Shown: positions 24,886-33,633 of the stretch, piece after piece
How positions within the stretch are numbered: position 1 is the stretch's first letter
Layout of the letters: each line of letters opens with the position of its first letter
The notes under the pieces: generated by a model
Seen by the model: the letters and a program-made list of their open reading frames with translations, nothing else
Databases searched by the model: none
What the model was told of the DNA's origin: nothing
Position numbers and translations under genes: made by a program
NCBI GenBank assembly: GCA_958450865.1
Contig: CAUDNY010000001.1
Span: forward strand, 1 to 64,000
Length of the DNA: 64,000 bases
From: an uncultured Collinsella sp.
GTDB taxonomy: Bacteria > Actinomycetota > Coriobacteriia > Coriobacteriales > Coriobacteriaceae
Direction of reading: 5' to 3'

Positions 24886-26655
24886 ATGCCTATGACAGAC
24901 GAGCTGGACCCCCAGACTCAACAGCATATTGATGATTCCGCAGACGTCACTGCAGATGCTGACGCTGTGACCTGCGATGATATTGGCCTCGACGACCCCA
25001 TCTTAGACGAAAGCGCTACGGCGGAAACCCCCGGCGCCGAAGATGCAGGCGAGCAAAACGACGATGCGCCCGCTCAGAACGACCACCCCGTACAGGATGC
25101 TGCTCCGCAAGCTGCGGGCCCTATCGAGGTGTCTTCGGAAGAAGAGCTCGACGCCGTCATGGACTCCATGATGGATGCCGTCAAAGCGATGAAAGACGCC
25201 GTGGCCGACGCTGACGTTGACGCCGAGGAAGAGGAGGCTGCCGAGGCGGCCTCGACCTTTGTACCCGGCGAGACTCCGGTTGCCGACCAGGGCAGCACCA
25301 TGCCCTCGTTTCTGCAGCTCGAGCATCCCACGATTGGCGCCGATGCGGTCGACCCGCACGCAGCAGGCTTTTCTGTGGTCGAGGGCGGCACCGGCAATAT
25401 CGCCGTGCCGCAGGCTGCCGATGCGGATGCTGCTGACACCGCTCGCCCGACCGCCTCGCACTCCCCTGCCGCGAACCGCGATCTGGGGACCGCTGTCTCG
25501 AACACCGCGAACGCCGTGGGCACCTTTATTGCCCAGGGCGCCTCGGCCATGCGCGAGATGAACGCCGCGAAAAAGGCACTTGCCGATGCCCGCGCCCACC
25601 TGGCCGAACTTGAGCAGCGCATTGCCGATCAGGCCGAGGAGCTCGAGACGCGCCAGGATATCGCTGGCCGCTACGACCAGATCGTCGCCGACCAGCGTCA
25701 GGCGATTGCCACGGCCCAAAAGACTGCAGCGGCCGCCGAGATTGACCGTGATGCCCACGCCGCCAAAGCGACAGAGCTCAAGGGTCAGCTCGAACAAATG
25801 AAGACAGAGGATGACGCGACTGAGCTCCGCCTGAAGGCCGCGCTCGACGCCGTGGAGGCCCGCGAGGCGAGCTCACGCGAGACTGGCAACCGCCTCGTTC
25901 GACGTCTTGAGGATTCCAAGCGCATCCGCGACAAGGTGAAGGCAGAGCGAGACGCCGGCATCGCCGCCGCACAACAAACCGTCGACGCCACGCGCGCCCA
26001 GCTCGAGACGCTGCGTCATGAGTACGCCGAGCTGCAACGCAATCCCTCGGCAAATCCCGCCAACTATACGGTGCGCACCAGCGAACTCTCGATGCAGATC
26101 TCCGACACGGCAGATGCCCTGCGTAAAGCCGAAGAAGATGTCCCGCGCATCACCGCCGATCTTGAGCACTCGCTTGCCGCAGCCGAGCAGGCCGTCGAAC
26201 AGGCGCAAGCCCCCATCGCCGACGCTAAGCGAGCCCATCAGGCCGTGACGGCAGAGGCCGATGCCGCGCGCGACGAGCTGCAGACCGCAAAAACCGCCGC
26301 TGCAACGCGCCAGCGCGAACTGCGCGAGAAGATCACTGCCGAGGACAAGGCACGCCGCGACCAGGAGCAGACCATCGCCAACGCCCAAGCAGATGCCGCA
26401 CATGCGCAGTCGATCATCGAACAGGCGACCGAGGTGCACGACCACCCAGAGATCACTGAGTCGCTTGCAGGGTCCTTGGCCCGAGACAAAGCCGAACACG
26501 CCGAGACCGAGCGAGAAGTCGCCCAGCTCGAGGCCACCGAGGACGCGGTGCGCGAGCGTACCCGCGACTCACGCATCAAATTCACCGGCGCCATCGTCTG
26601 CATCGTCGCCGCAATCCTGGTGATCATCCTAGTCTGGCTGTTCGCAAGCAAGTAA
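24886..26655 (+). CDS. Coiled-coil protein with C-terminal membrane anchor
   Basis: A 589-residue protein I do not recognise. Residues 1-200 are acidic and low-complexity (Asp, Glu, Ala; e.g. ADADVDAEEEEAAEAA). About 210-550 are long heptad-rich helices of Ala/Glu/Lys/Arg/Gln. The last ~25 residues are one hydrophobic segment (FTGAIVCIVAAILVIILVWL) then FASK. No signal peptide, so the bulk should be cytoplasmic and tail-anchored, like a spacer, scaffold or nucleoid/septum-associated protein. GAGGAG precedes two close ATGs (24886, 24892); the second has the better spacing. Divergent from the SDR gene. Confidence 0.75.
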   Translation: MPMTDELDPQTQQHIDDSADVTADADAVTCDDIGLDDPILDESATAETPGAEDAGEQNDDAPAQNDHPVQDAAPQAAGPIEVSSEEELDAVMDSMMDAVKAMKDAVADADVDAEEEEAAEAASTFVPGETPVADQGSTMPSFLQLEHPTIGADAVDPHAAGFSVVEGGTGNIAVPQAADADAADTARPTASHSPAANRDLGTAVSNTANAVGTFIAQGASAMREMNAAKKALADARAHLAELEQRIADQAEELETRQDIAGRYDQIVADQRQAIATAQKTAAAAEIDRDAHAAKATELKGQLEQMKTEDDATELRLKAALDAVEAREASSRETGNRLVRRLEDSKRIRDKVKAERDAGIAAAQQTVDATRAQLETLRHEYAELQRNPSANPANYTVRTSELSMQISDTADALRKAEEDVPRITADLEHSLAAAEQAVEQAQAPIADAKRAHQAVTAEADAARDELQTAKTAAATRQRELREKITAEDKARRDQEQTIANAQADAAHAQSIIEQATEVHDHPEITESLAGSLARDKAEHAETEREVAQLEATEDAVRERTRDSRIKFTGAIVCIVAAILVIILVWLFASK

Positions 26656-26681
26656 ACCGGCTGCCAAAAAACGCTCAACGC

Positions 26682-26748
26682 AGTTGCGGTGAGATAGTTC
26701 CTGTTTAGCCATCAAATAAGCCAATTCAAGAACTATCTCACCGCAACT
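26682..26748. repeat. TTGCGGTG hairpin repeat, copy A3
   Basis: Perfect 19-bp arms (26682-26700 with 26730-26748) and a loop closely related to that of A1 (AGCCATCAAAT in place of GGCCATCAAAT). It follows the coiled-coil gene's stop by about 27 bp. Confidence 0.75.
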
Positions 26749-26800
26749 TATTTAGATTGGCGCAAGGCAACCTATCCCTCCTGCACCAATCTCTTGACAT

Positions 26801-26847
26801 AAGGAGTGTCCCCAAGTGCCGGCACAAAAGGAACGTCCCCAAGTGCC
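26801..26847. repeat. Dispersed GGAGTGTCCCC repeat, copy 2
   Basis: Matches 10383-10429 at about 43 of 47 positions. Contains the internal direct repeat GTCCCCAAGTGCC twice, 27 bp apart. It runs directly into RNA element R2. Confidence 0.65.
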
Positions 26848-26853
26848 AACAAC

Positions 26854-27023
26854 GGTGACGCCGATGCCTTGGCAAAGTCAGCGAAAACCCGCCAGAGCGA
26901 GCAAGGTGCCTTGAAACGAGGCGGCATTGACCTTTTGGTCATGCCGCCGAAGTTGAAAGGCAGATTGCAGCTCTGGCGGGTTTGCAGCGTCAACTGGTTA
27001 CGCGGTTCGTAGAACCGCGTAAC
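26854..27023 (-). ncRNA. Structured intergenic element R2 (covaries with R1)
   Basis: Helices: 26886-26898 with 26970-26982 (13 bp perfect), 26920-26932 with 26937-26948 (one bulge), and 26997-27008 with 27012-27023 (12 bp perfect). The first and last stems have almost entirely different bases from R1 yet keep pairing. Base 27023 is also the last base of the queA stop codon, so the terminal hairpin starts exactly at the end of the gene, as in R1 next to the SDR gene. Confidence 0.6.
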
Positions 27024-28234
27024 TAACAAATGAGCATCGCGTCGCCAAAGCTGAAGAAGCGGTAGCACTCTTCGATAGCAGCGGCGTAGGCATCCATGAT
27101 CTGGTCGCGGGTGGCAAGCGCGCTCACGAGCATCATGAGCGTGGAGCGCGGCACGTGGAAGTTTGTGATCAGCGCGTCGACCACGTGATAGGTCGATCCG
27201 GGCATGAGGTAGAGCTGCGTCGTGGCGTTCTCGCGCACCACGATGTCACCGCGGCCAAGTGTATCGGCCCCGTCCTCGCGGCCCTCAAAATAGCGCGCCG
27301 TCACGGCCGGATCGGACACCGGTGCCTCAGCGTCAAAGGCGCTCTCGAGCGAGCGCACTGCGGTGGTACCGACAGCAATCACGCGGTGTCCCTCGGCCTT
27401 AGCCTTATGCACGGCGTCGACAACCTCCTGCGACACGTGGTAGCGCTCGGTGTGCATCACGTGCTGCGTGGGGTCGTCCTCCTCCACCAGACGGAAGGTA
27501 TCGATGCCCACCTCGAGTTCGACGGCGGCAAACTTGGCACCCTTGGCCTCGATGGCAGCCATAAGCTCGGGCGTAAAGTGCAGACCCGCCGTGGGAGCGG
27601 CAGCCGAGTGCTCTTCCTTCATGGCGTAGACGGTCTGGTACTTCTCGGGGTCGCCCTCGTAATCGGTAATGTAGGGCGGCAGCGGCACGTGGCCGGCAGC
27701 ATGGATGGCCTCGTCGAGCGTGCACGGGTCGCCGGCGGCATTGCAACCGGCCGGCTCAAAGCGCACCAGACGGCCACCGCGGCTATCGGTGACAAAGTCG
27801 ATGACCTCGGCCGTCAGCACCACGGGAGCCCCCTCGGGCGCATGGGCGCCACCGGCGCGATACTCAATCTGAGCACCGGGCTTCAGGCGCTTGCCCGGCT
27901 TGACCAGGCACTCCCACACATGGCCGAGCGGATCCACATCCTCACGGCGCTTGAGCAGCAGCGTCTCGACCACGCCACCCGAGCCGGCCTTGCGACCGAT
28001 CAGGCGGGCCGGCATCACGCGCGTCTGGTTGATGACGAGTACATCGCCCGGCTCGATATAGTCGATGATGTCGCGGAAGATGCGGTGCTCAACGGTACCG
28101 CCGTGCTCCAGCGGCTTCCCCGCCTGGGAGCCTTTGCGATCCACCACCAGCAGGCGGCAGGAGTCGCGAGGCTCGGCAGGAGCCTGGGCAATCAGTTCCT
28201 CAGGAAGGTTGTAGTCAAAATCATCGGTACGCAT
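27023..28234 (-). CDS. queA: S-adenosylmethionine:tRNA ribosyltransferase-isomerase
   Basis: A 403-residue QueA, which moves the ribosyl part of SAM onto preQ1-tRNA to give epoxyqueuosine. Family motifs: DFDYNLPEELIAQ and PAEPRDSCRL at the N-terminus, GDVLVINQTRVMPARL, AAPTAGLHFTPEL and the C-terminal GSTYHVVDALITNFHVPRS. It is longer than the ~340-360 usual in E. coli-like QueA, mostly through an insertion near 120-180. The ATG at 28234 has AGAGGC upstream. Its stop coincides with the start of element R2. Confidence 0.95.
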   Translation of the reverse strand: MRTDDFDYNLPEELIAQAPAEPRDSCRLLVVDRKGSQAGKPLEHGGTVEHRIFRDIIDYIEPGDVLVINQTRVMPARLIGRKAGSGGVVETLLLKRREDVDPLGHVWECLVKPGKRLKPGAQIEYRAGGAHAPEGAPVVLTAEVIDFVTDSRGGRLVRFEPAGCNAAGDPCTLDEAIHAAGHVPLPPYITDYEGDPEKYQTVYAMKEEHSAAAPTAGLHFTPELMAAIEAKGAKFAAVELEVGIDTFRLVEEDDPTQHVMHTERYHVSQEVVDAVHKAKAEGHRVIAVGTTAVRSLESAFDAEAPVSDPAVTARYFEGREDGADTLGRGDIVVRENATTQLYLMPGSTYHVVDALITNFHVPRSTLMMLVSALATRDQIMDAYAAAIEECYRFFSFGDAMLIC

Positions 28235-28252
28235 CTTTGCCTCTTTCACAAA

Positions 28253-28283
28253 GCGCGTCAGTCGAAAAAATCGACTGACGCGC
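28253..28283. terminator. Hairpin between argF and queA
   Basis: A perfect 12-bp stem GCGCGTCAGTCG/CGACTGACGCGC with a loop of six A and a T (plus strand). On the minus strand it lies 19 bp before the queA start and 85 bp after the argF stop. It could end the arc transcript or structure the queA leader. Confidence 0.5.
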
Positions 28284-28368
28284 GCATCATTCTCCCCTGT
28301 ATCCTATCAGCTTGTTGAGAGAAATATAGTATGGCAAACAGATTTGCGACTGTTTTCTCAGCGCCCCG

Positions 28369-29379
28369 CTACTTAAGCGTTGCGTACATCACCGCCTTAA
28401 TCGTATGCATGCGATTCTCCGCTTCTTGGAAAACACGAGACTTATCGGACTCAAAAACCTCGTCCGTGACTTCCATTTCGGTGACTCCAAACTTCTCAGC
28501 AATTTCGGCACCAACAGTAGTATTAGTATCGTGAAAGCTCGGAAGGCAGTGGAGGAAAATTGCCTCGGGCTTTGCCATAGACATCACCTCAGCGGTCACA
28601 CGATACGGCGACATGAGCTTAATGCGGCTTTCCCACAGCTCTGCGGGCTGACCCATGCCAACCCAAACATCCGTGTAAATTACATCGGCATCACGAGCGC
28701 CTTCCTCAATATCCTCTGTAATGGTAATCGTCGATCCATGCTCGGCCGCAATACGACTACATTCTGCAAGGAGTTCAGGATCATAGGATGTAGCCCCCTC
28801 CGAATTTCCCCCGATTGGGCCGCAAGAACAGTAGTTAATGCCGAGCTTAGCGCAAATGACCATGAGCGAATCGGCGACGTTTCCGGCCGCCTTACCAAAA
28901 AATGTAAGTTTCCTGCCCTTAATCTCTCCAAACTCTTCACGCATGGTCAGAATATCGGCAAGCACTTGAGTCGGGTGGAATTCAGTAGTCAGCCCATTCC
29001 AAACGGGAACCCCAGCTTTTGCAGCAAGCTCCTCAACCTTCGCCTGTTCAAAGCCGCGGTATTCAATTCCGTCATACATGCGGCCAAGGACGCGAGCCGT
29101 GTCCTCAATCGACTCCTTTTTGCCCATCTGGGACGAGCCCGGATCCAAATAAGTTACACCCATGCCAAGGTCAAGTGCACCAACTTCGAAGGCGCAGCGA
29201 GTACGCGTGGAAGTCTTCTCAAATAGCAAAACAATATTCTTGCCTTCAAGGTATTTATGCGGAACACCGGCACGCTTCATGCTTTTGAAGTTAGCAGAAA
29301 GCTCAAGCAGATACTCAATCTCTTCCGTCGTGTAATCAAGCAGCTTCAGAAAACTGCGACCAGCGATATTAACACCCAT
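28369..29379 (-). CDS. argF: Ornithine carbamoyltransferase (catabolic, arginine deiminase pathway)
   Basis: A 336-residue carbamoyltransferase. Carbamoyl-phosphate motif STRTR (about 57-61), HPTQ (about 134-137), ornithine-side motif HCLPSFHD (about 271-278) and C-terminal [13 protein letters not shown] are all intact. In the arc context it would run catabolically, making ornithine and carbamoyl phosphate from citrulline (arcB role). The start at 29379 is favoured because AGGAG stands eight bases before it; an ATG at 29388 would overlap that site. Base composition is clearly more A+T-rich than the genome. It lies 32 bp after arcA. Confidence 0.95.
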   Translation of the reverse strand: MGVNIAGRSFLKLLDYTTEEIEYLLELSANFKSMKRAGVPHKYLEGKNIVLLFEKTSTRTRCAFEVGALDLGMGVTYLDPGSSQMGKKESIEDTARVLGRMYDGIEYRGFEQAKVEELAAKAGVPVWNGLTTEFHPTQVLADILTMREEFGEIKGRKLTFFGKAAGNVADSLMVICAKLGINYCSCGPIGGNSEGATSYDPELLAECSRIAAEHGSTITITEDIEEGARDADVIYTDVWVGMGQPAELWESRIKLMSPYRVTAEVMSMAKPEAIFLHCLPSFHDTNTTVGAEIAEKFGVTEMEVTDEVFESDKSRVFQEAENRMHTIKAVMYATLK

Positions 29380-29411
29380 ATTCGCCATCTCCTATCACAG
29401 TGGATTTGCAA

Positions 29412-30656
29412 CTAAATATCTTCGCGCCAGAAGGGCATGCTCATGCAGCGCGGGCCGCCACGACCGCGGGACAGTTCCTCGGAGGGAACGACCAAAAGTT
29501 CCAAACCGTTCTTGTAGAGCTCATCATTTGTGACAACATTGCGCTCGTAAACACAGACTTTACCAGGAGCAACGGCAAGAGTGTTCGACCCGTCGTTCCA
29601 CTGCTCGCGAGACGCCTCAACCATATCGCCGGCACCGCACTCAATAAGCTGCACCTTCTCCACGCCAGTAGCCATTTCAAGAATATGCTCAAGCGTGTCA
29701 TCAATCTCTTGAACAGCGACCATTCCCTCAGAGTCACCACGAGTCAGACGATAAACACGAAGGGTCTCAAAAATACCGGGATAAACTGTAAACTTATCGA
29801 AATCCACCATGGTGCAAACGGTGTCAAGATGCATGTAAGCATAGCCGTTGGGGATTTTAATAGCGTAAACGGTATCGATCTCAGAATTCCCAGATCCCCA
29901 GAACAAATTCTTTGCAAGCTCCTCAATCGCAGCCGCCTCAGTTCGCTGGCTAATTCCAATAGCCAAGGTATGAGCGTTAATGTTAAGCACATCACCGCCC
30001 TCGATATGCCAGGGATTCTTATGGTCGTACCAAATCGGAGTCCCTGCATAATCGGGATGGTATTTGAAAATCGCTTCATAGAAGGGCACTTCACGATCTC
30101 GCTGTTTCCAATACATATGGTGAAGCAGAACGCCTTTGCCCACAGAAGCAAGAGGATCGCGAGAGAAATATGAACTCGGAAGAGGCTTCAACACCAAATC
30201 ATCGGGCTTCGCATCCTCATTATCCATCATGCTAAGCGTAGTCGAGACGCGAGGCAGCTCAAGGTCACGATAACGATACCCCCCCATAGCCTCAAGTACA
30301 AACTGATACGAATCTGAAATAGCGTCGAGCTTTTCACGAACAGCCTGCTCAAGCATAGGATTGACAATTCCGCTCTCAGCCATAAATGTATCGGTAAACT
30401 CAGCGCGAGCCGAGGGGCATGCATCCAGCGCTTCAGCAACGAGTTTCTCCATATAGAGAACTTCAACACCTTCGCTCCTCAGAAGATCCGCAAAGGCATC
30501 ATGCTCCTTTTGAGCCACATCAAGATAGAAACAGTCGTGAATCCAGACATCCTCGAACTCTTCTGCCTTTACGTTCACAAGGTCACGACCGGGGCGGTGA
30601 AGCACAACTTTCTTGAGCTTACCAATCTCGCTGTGTACATTCAGTCCTTTAGGCAT
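29412..30656 (-). CDS. arcA: Arginine deiminase
   Basis: A 414-residue arginine deiminase hydrolysing arginine to citrulline and ammonia. Substrate and catalytic motifs: FSRDPLASVG (Asp), WHIEGGD (Glu and Asp), YMHLDTVCTM (His and Asp), and the nucleophile in GGPRCMSMPFWRED near the C-terminus. Length is normal (400-415). TGGAGTAACAGG precedes the ATG. Middle gene of the YfcC-arcA-argF transcript. A second, divergent arginine deiminase lies at 32381-33631. Confidence 0.96.
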   Translation of the reverse strand: MPKGLNVHSEIGKLKKVVLHRPGRDLVNVKAEEFEDVWIHDCFYLDVAQKEHDAFADLLRSEGVEVLYMEKLVAEALDACPSARAEFTDTFMAESGIVNPMLEQAVREKLDAISDSYQFVLEAMGGYRYRDLELPRVSTTLSMMDNEDAKPDDLVLKPLPSSYFSRDPLASVGKGVLLHHMYWKQRDREVPFYEAIFKYHPDYAGTPIWYDHKNPWHIEGGDVLNINAHTLAIGISQRTEAAAIEELAKNLFWGSGNSEIDTVYAIKIPNGYAYMHLDTVCTMVDFDKFTVYPGIFETLRVYRLTRGDSEGMVAVQEIDDTLEHILEMATGVEKVQLIECGAGDMVEASREQWNDGSNTLAVAPGKVCVYERNVVTNDELYKNGLELLVVPSEELSRGRGGPRCMSMPFWREDI

Positions 30657-30684
30657 TCCTGTTACTCCATTTCAGCCATGAAAC

Positions 30685-32127
30685 CTACAGGGCAATAAGT
30701 CCCGAGATTGCTACGAATACGATATTGATGAGCGACACGACCAAGAAGAATTTCCAAACGGTCTTCCACCACTGGCCAAGCTTGATCTTGCACACGCCCA
30801 AACCCGCTACAAGAATGGCGCTAGTAGGACAGATCAAAGACATCGTCGCGCTACCCATGGAGAGAGCCCACACGGCAGCCTCGGGATTAAGGCCCATGAG
30901 TTCGGTCAAAGGTCCAAAAATGGGAGCGGTCAGTGCTGCAAGGCCAGATGAGCTGGGAACCAGGATCGCCAGGAGGTTCTCAACCGCATAAAGAAGCGTA
31001 GTAAAGAGAACCGCCGGGATGCCGCCCAGACCAGTGGCGAGCGCATTGAGGATGGTATCGATGATCATGCCGTCAGAGGCAATGACAAGGATGCCACGCG
31101 CAAGTCCAACGACAATTGCCGAGAAAGCAAAGTCAGCGATACCCGCAACAAATTCCTGAGCGATGACGTCCTGACTAAAGCCCGCAATAACACCAGCCAA
31201 CAAGCCCATGGCCAAAAAGACCGCAGAAATCTCGTTCATATACCAGCCCTGGGTCACAAGTCCCCAGATGATAAGGCACATTCCAGCGATAAATACCGCA
31301 AGCACGCCTTTTTGACGACCCGTAAATTCCGCATCAAGGGCAGATTCATCGGCAGCGAACTCGACTTTCTTGGCGATATCATCCTCAAATGTGATCGATG
31401 ACTCAGGATTCTTCTTTACCCTTCGTGCATAGAGGACAACCCAAGTAATTGCAACGGCGGTCAAAACAACCCAGGCAATCATACGCAGCCACAGCTGGGG
31501 GTTGCCCTGAATACCAAGAATACCTTGCGCAATGAGAACATTAAACGGATTAATCGTTGAGGCGATGTAACCCGTGCGCGCTCCAACGAACACGACCATG
31601 AACGCCGTCATCGAGTCGAAGCCCATAGCCATCATAATTGGCATGAAGATCGCAAAGAACGGGAGAGTTTCTTCCGCCATGCCAAAGCTCGTTCCGCCCA
31701 ATGCAAAGAGAACCATCGCAATAGGAATAATTAGAATGTCTTTGTTCTTAAAGCGGCGAACGACACGACCCATTCCGCTCGTGATAGCGCCCGTTTTAGT
31801 AATAACCTGAAACGAACCGCCCACAATCAAGATGAATGCAACGACCTCAATTGCCTCTTGTATACCGCGCGTTGGAGCCTGAAGAACATCGAAGACACCT
31901 TGTCTGAGATCTACTTCATCCCCGGTTTCCTCGTCAATATATGTCTTTTCACTCTGCTCATACGTACCTGCGACAGTGACTTCACGACCGTTCACCTCCT
32001 GACGCTGATAGGACCCAGAGGGAACAATCCACGTGAGAACAGCGAAGATGACCATAAGTGCAAAGATGATCGCATATACGTGCGGGACCTTGAACTGCTT
32101 GATGCCTTTCGAACTTTCCGCTGCCAT
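30685..32127 (-). CDS. YfcC-family basic amino acid antiporter, probable arginine/ornithine exchanger
   Basis: A 480-residue membrane protein of the YfcC/DcuC-related family with about 11-12 membrane segments. Features: the N-terminal helix YAIIFALMVIFAVLTWIVPS followed by the family's GSY, the re-entrant region GGTSFGMAEETLPFF, GARTGYIASTINPFN, and the C-terminal LVPSSSGLAALTAPIFGPL. First gene of the arc transcript, so arginine uptake in exchange for ornithine (ArcD role) is inferred from context. ATG with GGAGGAGATATGGCAGC context. Confidence 0.85.
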   Translation of the reverse strand: MAAESSKGIKQFKVPHVYAIIFALMVIFAVLTWIVPSGSYQRQEVNGREVTVAGTYEQSEKTYIDEETGDEVDLRQGVFDVLQAPTRGIQEAIEVVAFILIVGGSFQVITKTGAITSGMGRVVRRFKNKDILIIPIAMVLFALGGTSFGMAEETLPFFAIFMPIMMAMGFDSMTAFMVVFVGARTGYIASTINPFNVLIAQGILGIQGNPQLWLRMIAWVVLTAVAITWVVLYARRVKKNPESSITFEDDIAKKVEFAADESALDAEFTGRQKGVLAVFIAGMCLIIWGLVTQGWYMNEISAVFLAMGLLAGVIAGFSQDVIAQEFVAGIADFAFSAIVVGLARGILVIASDGMIIDTILNALATGLGGIPAVLFTTLLYAVENLLAILVPSSSGLAALTAPIFGPLTELMGLNPEAAVWALSMGSATMSLICPTSAILVAGLGVCKIKLGQWWKTVWKFFLVVSLINIVFVAISGLIAL

Positions 32128-32253
32128 ATCTCCTCCTTCATTCCTTTTCCCATCTATCCAGCTGGCACCATAAATGTATGAGGTTGCTCAGCGGTGGTCG
32201 GGCAACCATCGCTATCGTGTCGCTTTTCACCTATGAACGGCAGCTAAAGTGAC

Positions 32254-32297
32254 GTTATTAATCAATCTGATATTTTAAATTGATGTTATTTGTCAAT
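32254..32297. promoter_or_regulatory. Candidate operator in the divergent arc control region
   Basis: GTTATTAATCAAT (32254-32266) and GTTATTTGTCAAT (32285-32297) are direct repeats offset by 31 bp, about three helical turns; between them ATCAAT-N12-ATTGAT is an inverted repeat. They lie in the 253-bp region between the antiporter and the second deiminase and are a plausible target of the regulator at 33634. Confidence 0.4.
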
Positions 32298-32380
32298 TAC
32301 ATACGTCTTTTAACTTTTCCGCAACACAACAAGGAACCTGCCTTAGCCTTATATAAAAACCAGCAGGACAGGAGACAGGC

Positions 32381-33631
32381 ATGCAAGGCATACACATAAC
32401 AAATGAAATCGGTCATTTAAAAGCCGTACTTGTCCATCGACCAGGAGCTGAAACACAAAACTACCCTGATGCCGACTTCAGCCAAGTTTTCTCCCTGCGA
32501 AAATGGAGCGGTCGTTTTGACCTCGACAAAGCAATGTATGAGCACGATTCCATGGTTCAATTGCTTGAGAAGCATGGCGTAGAAACCATTGAAATTAGGG
32601 ACCTTCTCGAAGACTCACTTGAAACTGAGCCCCAATCACTTAAATATTTTATTGATGACTACCTCCGTTGCAGCGGGGCAACAGGCAGAGAGTTCCTCGA
32701 GGCAATAACCCAGCTGTTTGAGAACGCTAAGAACACCCAGGAATTGGTGAATATAGTACTTAACGGCATTCGCTTTGGAGACACTGAGCTATGTTCAAAC
32801 CAGTCGGAAACACTACGGGCGCTCGTGCACGAGCAATTTGATCCCGCCTCGCTCTTGGTCAATCCCCTCAACACGCTTTTTTTCACTCGTGATCCTGCTG
32901 TGGTAGTCGGAGACGGCATCATCCTAAATCATATGTATTGGCCTGAGCGTGATCGTGAGGTCGCCTTATACCGGCAGATATTCACCCACCACAAGATCAT
33001 GGGAGAAACTCCAATATGTGATTTGAACAGGAGTAGCTACCATATAGAAGGCGGAGACATTATTGTTATCAGTGCTAAGACAATATTAGTTGGAATCTCT
33101 GACCGAACTGAACCCGCCGCCGTCGAGTCACTTGCCAAAGAGCTCCTGACCTCAAATAAATTCCAGACCACCGAGCTAATTGCGATTCGAGTCCCCTCTG
33201 ACGGGCTGCGTATCCACCTCGATACGTTCATAAGTAGAATTGATCACGACGCGTTCCTCATCGATCGTGAGATATGCAATGCCGTTGATGCATACAGCAT
33301 TCAACTAAAACGATCCGGAAGGGGCCTTACGATCACTCCTATCGATCGCACGATTCCGGAAATACTCTCTGCAGCCTGTTGCGAACCAATAAAAGTGATT
33401 GACTGCGGAGGCGGGAATCAAACCGCCTACGAAAGAGAACGCCGGAACAACGCAACGTCTATCCTTGCGCTCTCGCCAGGAAAACTATGCGTATATGAAG
33501 AAAACGTTTGGACCAACGAAGCGCTTGAGAAAGCAGGAATGGAATTATTCCCGCTATCCATTGACGAACTCACCAAAGGCTATGGTGGCACAAACTGTCT
33601 ATGCCTCCCTCTGTGGCGAGAGGATCTATAG
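32381..33631 (+). CDS. Second arginine deiminase-family protein
   Basis: A 416-residue paralogue of ArcA. The guanidine-modifying residues appear intact: FFTRDPAVVVG, YHIEGGD, RIHLDTF and the Cys in GGTNCLCLPLWRED. Elsewhere it is distinctly different from ArcA, including the region FSLRKWSGRFDL near residues 40-52. It is probably an active deiminase; arginine or a related guanidino compound could be the substrate. It overlaps nothing but lies two bases before the regulator gene, so the two form an operon. Strongly A+T-rich for this genome. Confidence 0.88.
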   Translation: MQGIHITNEIGHLKAVLVHRPGAETQNYPDADFSQVFSLRKWSGRFDLDKAMYEHDSMVQLLEKHGVETIEIRDLLEDSLETEPQSLKYFIDDYLRCSGATGREFLEAITQLFENAKNTQELVNIVLNGIRFGDTELCSNQSETLRALVHEQFDPASLLVNPLNTLFFTRDPAVVVGDGIILNHMYWPERDREVALYRQIFTHHKIMGETPICDLNRSSYHIEGGDIIVISAKTILVGISDRTEPAAVESLAKELLTSNKFQTTELIAIRVPSDGLRIHLDTFISRIDHDAFLIDREICNAVDAYSIQLKRSGRGLTITPIDRTIPEILSAACCEPIKVIDCGGGNQTAYERERRNNATSILALSPGKLCVYEENVWTNEALEKAGMELFPLSIDELTKGYGGTNCLCLPLWREDL

Positions 33632-33633
33632 CC

